Positions 36,871 through 37,672 of a DNA stretch of 37,672 nt are shown one piece after another. The position numbers and the translations under genes are program-made. Under the pieces are notes generated by a model. The model saw only the letters and a program-made list of their open reading frames with translations, made no database searches and was not told the origin of the DNA. How positions within the stretch are numbered: position 1 is the first letter of the stretch; each line of letters begins with the position of its first letter. This DNA is from Deinococcus ruber (lineage in GTDB: Bacteria > Deinococcota > Deinococci > Deinococcales > Deinococcaceae): the NCBI RefSeq assembly GCF_014648095.1, contig NZ_BMQL01000046.1, forward strand, positions 1 through 37,672, given 5' to 3'.

Positions 36871-36964
36871 TCCTCTTCATCAATGCCTGTCCGAGTCTCG
36901 AGGATTGCTTTTGTGTGCTCCAGCTACTTCACTGCTTCTTCGACCGCGTCTACTGATGTATGCA

Positions 36965-36987
36965 GCCCCTGATCACTCATCAGGGGC
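36965..36987. terminator. hairpin over the stop of the 63-residue ORF
   Basis: GCCCCTGAT and ATCAGGGGC form a perfect 9-bp stem with a 5-base loop. The stop codon of the minus-strand ORF at 36973-37164 is within it. A terminator is likely, though no U-run follows. Confidence 0.5.
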
Positions 36988-37164
36988 GTGAGCGAGAACG
37001 CCGTCAGCGCCCTGATAGAGTGGGTGCTCCACCTTCCAGCGTTTCGGATCGGCAGGAGCCCCCATCTGCTGGCGCATCTCCGCACTTCCCGCCAGGTGTT
37101 CCAGGCGGGTGATGGGCTGCCGGGTCAACCTGTGCGTGATGGGCCTGTCGGGCAGTGTTCTCAT
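36973..37164 (-). CDS. small hypothetical protein
   Basis: 63 residues from ATG 37164, eight bases after AGGAGAT, a good ribosome binding site. Sequence is hydrophilic and basic at the start (RTLPDRPITHRLTRQPITRLEHL), with QQMGAPADPKRWKVEHPLYQG later. A longer frame to 37371 exists but lacks start signals. A hairpin covers its stop. No family recognised. Confidence 0.5.
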   Translation of the reverse strand: MRTLPDRPITHRLTRQPITRLEHLAGSAEMRQQMGAPADPKRWKVEHPLYQGADGVLAHAPDE

Positions 37165-37276
37165 GGATGATCTCCTGTTTCGTGGAGAGGGTTGCTCCTG
37201 CATCGTCTTGTTGGACGCTGCCTTGGCCTCTGTGCTCGGCAGCTGGCTGACTCTTTTGAGAGCGTTCCCTGCCCGG

Positions 37277-37672
37277 CTAGAGGGCAGCGACCGGTGAACA
37301 TTCCGGTGCCCAGCCCCCCACGTGAATCCCGGTGGGCGTACGGTTGTACAGCAGTTCCAGGGCGGCGGCATTCAGATCGCTGAACACTTCGTATTTGCCA
37401 TTGCCGTGCACGACCACGGCGGCCTCAAAGACCGCGTCGGACTTCTTAGCGTACCCGCCCCCGGCCAGTTCATACATCCCCAGCAGAGGGATCAGATCAG
37501 GATTTTTCATCATGTCGCCCAGCACTTCCCCGTAGGCAGTGGCGATGGTCGGCACGCCGTTCCGGCGGGCTTTGACCACTTCTGCCACGCAGTCCTTCCG
37601 GGCCTTGATTCCGCCTAGTACACCGTCAATCGCTCTGAACGGGGTAAAGGCGGCTGAGTTTCCGACGGGCAT
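37277..37672 (-). CDS. hypothetical protein, reaches the window edge
   Basis: 131 residues visible; the ATG is the last three bases of the window, so the true start may lie outside. Good coding character: GVLGGIKARKDCVAEVVKARRNGVPTIATAYGEVLGDMM, LLGMYELAGGGYAKKSDAVFEAAVVV and YEVFSDLNAAALELLYNRTPTGIHVG. It looks like a compact alpha/beta protein. I do not recognise the family. Confidence 0.6.
   Translation of the reverse strand: MPVGNSAAFTPFRAIDGVLGGIKARKDCVAEVVKARRNGVPTIATAYGEVLGDMMKNPDLIPLLGMYELAGGGYAKKSDAVFEAAVVVHGNGKYEVFSDLNAAALELLYNRTPTGIHVGGWAPECSPVAAL

Overview
The window looks like chromosome (or megaplasmid) DNA of a Deinococcus-like bacterium. This is inferred from four things: high-GC coding style in most blocks, a phenylacetate (paa) operon carrying a site that fits the Thermus PaaR consensus as I recall it, ATG or GTG starts with little or no leader, and a mix of IS701-, IS4- and IS66-type insertion sequences. 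Species cannot be decided from the sequence alone.

Left part (1-16.9 kb): a surface-polysaccharide locus in two blocks. Block one (about 1-3.7 kb) has the tail of an unknown gene, a WbaP-like initiating sugar-phosphate transferase (minus strand), and divergently an O-antigen ligase/polymerase-type membrane protein followed by a small anchored protein with a calcium-dependent carbohydrate-binding-module signature. Block two (6.8-16.9 kb, all minus strand) reads as one operon from UDP-glucose 6-dehydrogenase and UDP-xylose synthase through a Wzx flippase, a GT2 enzyme, a Wzy polymerase, two GT4 enzymes and a WecG/TagA enzyme to a GDP-mannose 3,5-epimerase homologue. The middle of block two is clearly AT-rich against its surroundings, and the change happens inside the UDP-xylose synthase gene. 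Between the blocks is an insertion-sequence graveyard: a broken IS701-type element, a frameshifted IS4-type element, and two copies of a short inverted-repeat element (MITE).

Middle (17.2-24.6 kb): an apparently intact IS66-type element, then paaZ, a YdeI-family gene on the opposite strand, and the coupled paaABCD operon for the phenylacetyl-CoA epoxidase, with a perfect PaaR-type palindrome upstream of paaA. A 61-residue membrane protein with a strong ribosome binding site follows.

24.7-27.4 kb: two further copies of the same MITE, a second kind of inverted-repeat element, a metallophosphoesterase gene, and a decayed IS66-type element carrying one of the MITE copies.

27.6-32.3 kb: an operon (minus strand) of an argininosuccinate-lyase-family enzyme, a sugar-type solute-binding protein and two MalF/MalG-type permeases, with no ATPase gene. 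A perfect 8-bp inverted repeat lies upstream of the binding-protein gene.

32.3-37.7 kb: gene-poor DNA with strong hairpins, a small lipoprotein, several small overlapping minus-strand ORFs of unknown function (one group frameshifted), and a hypothetical gene running to the window edge. No CRISPR array, rRNA or tRNA gene was recognised.
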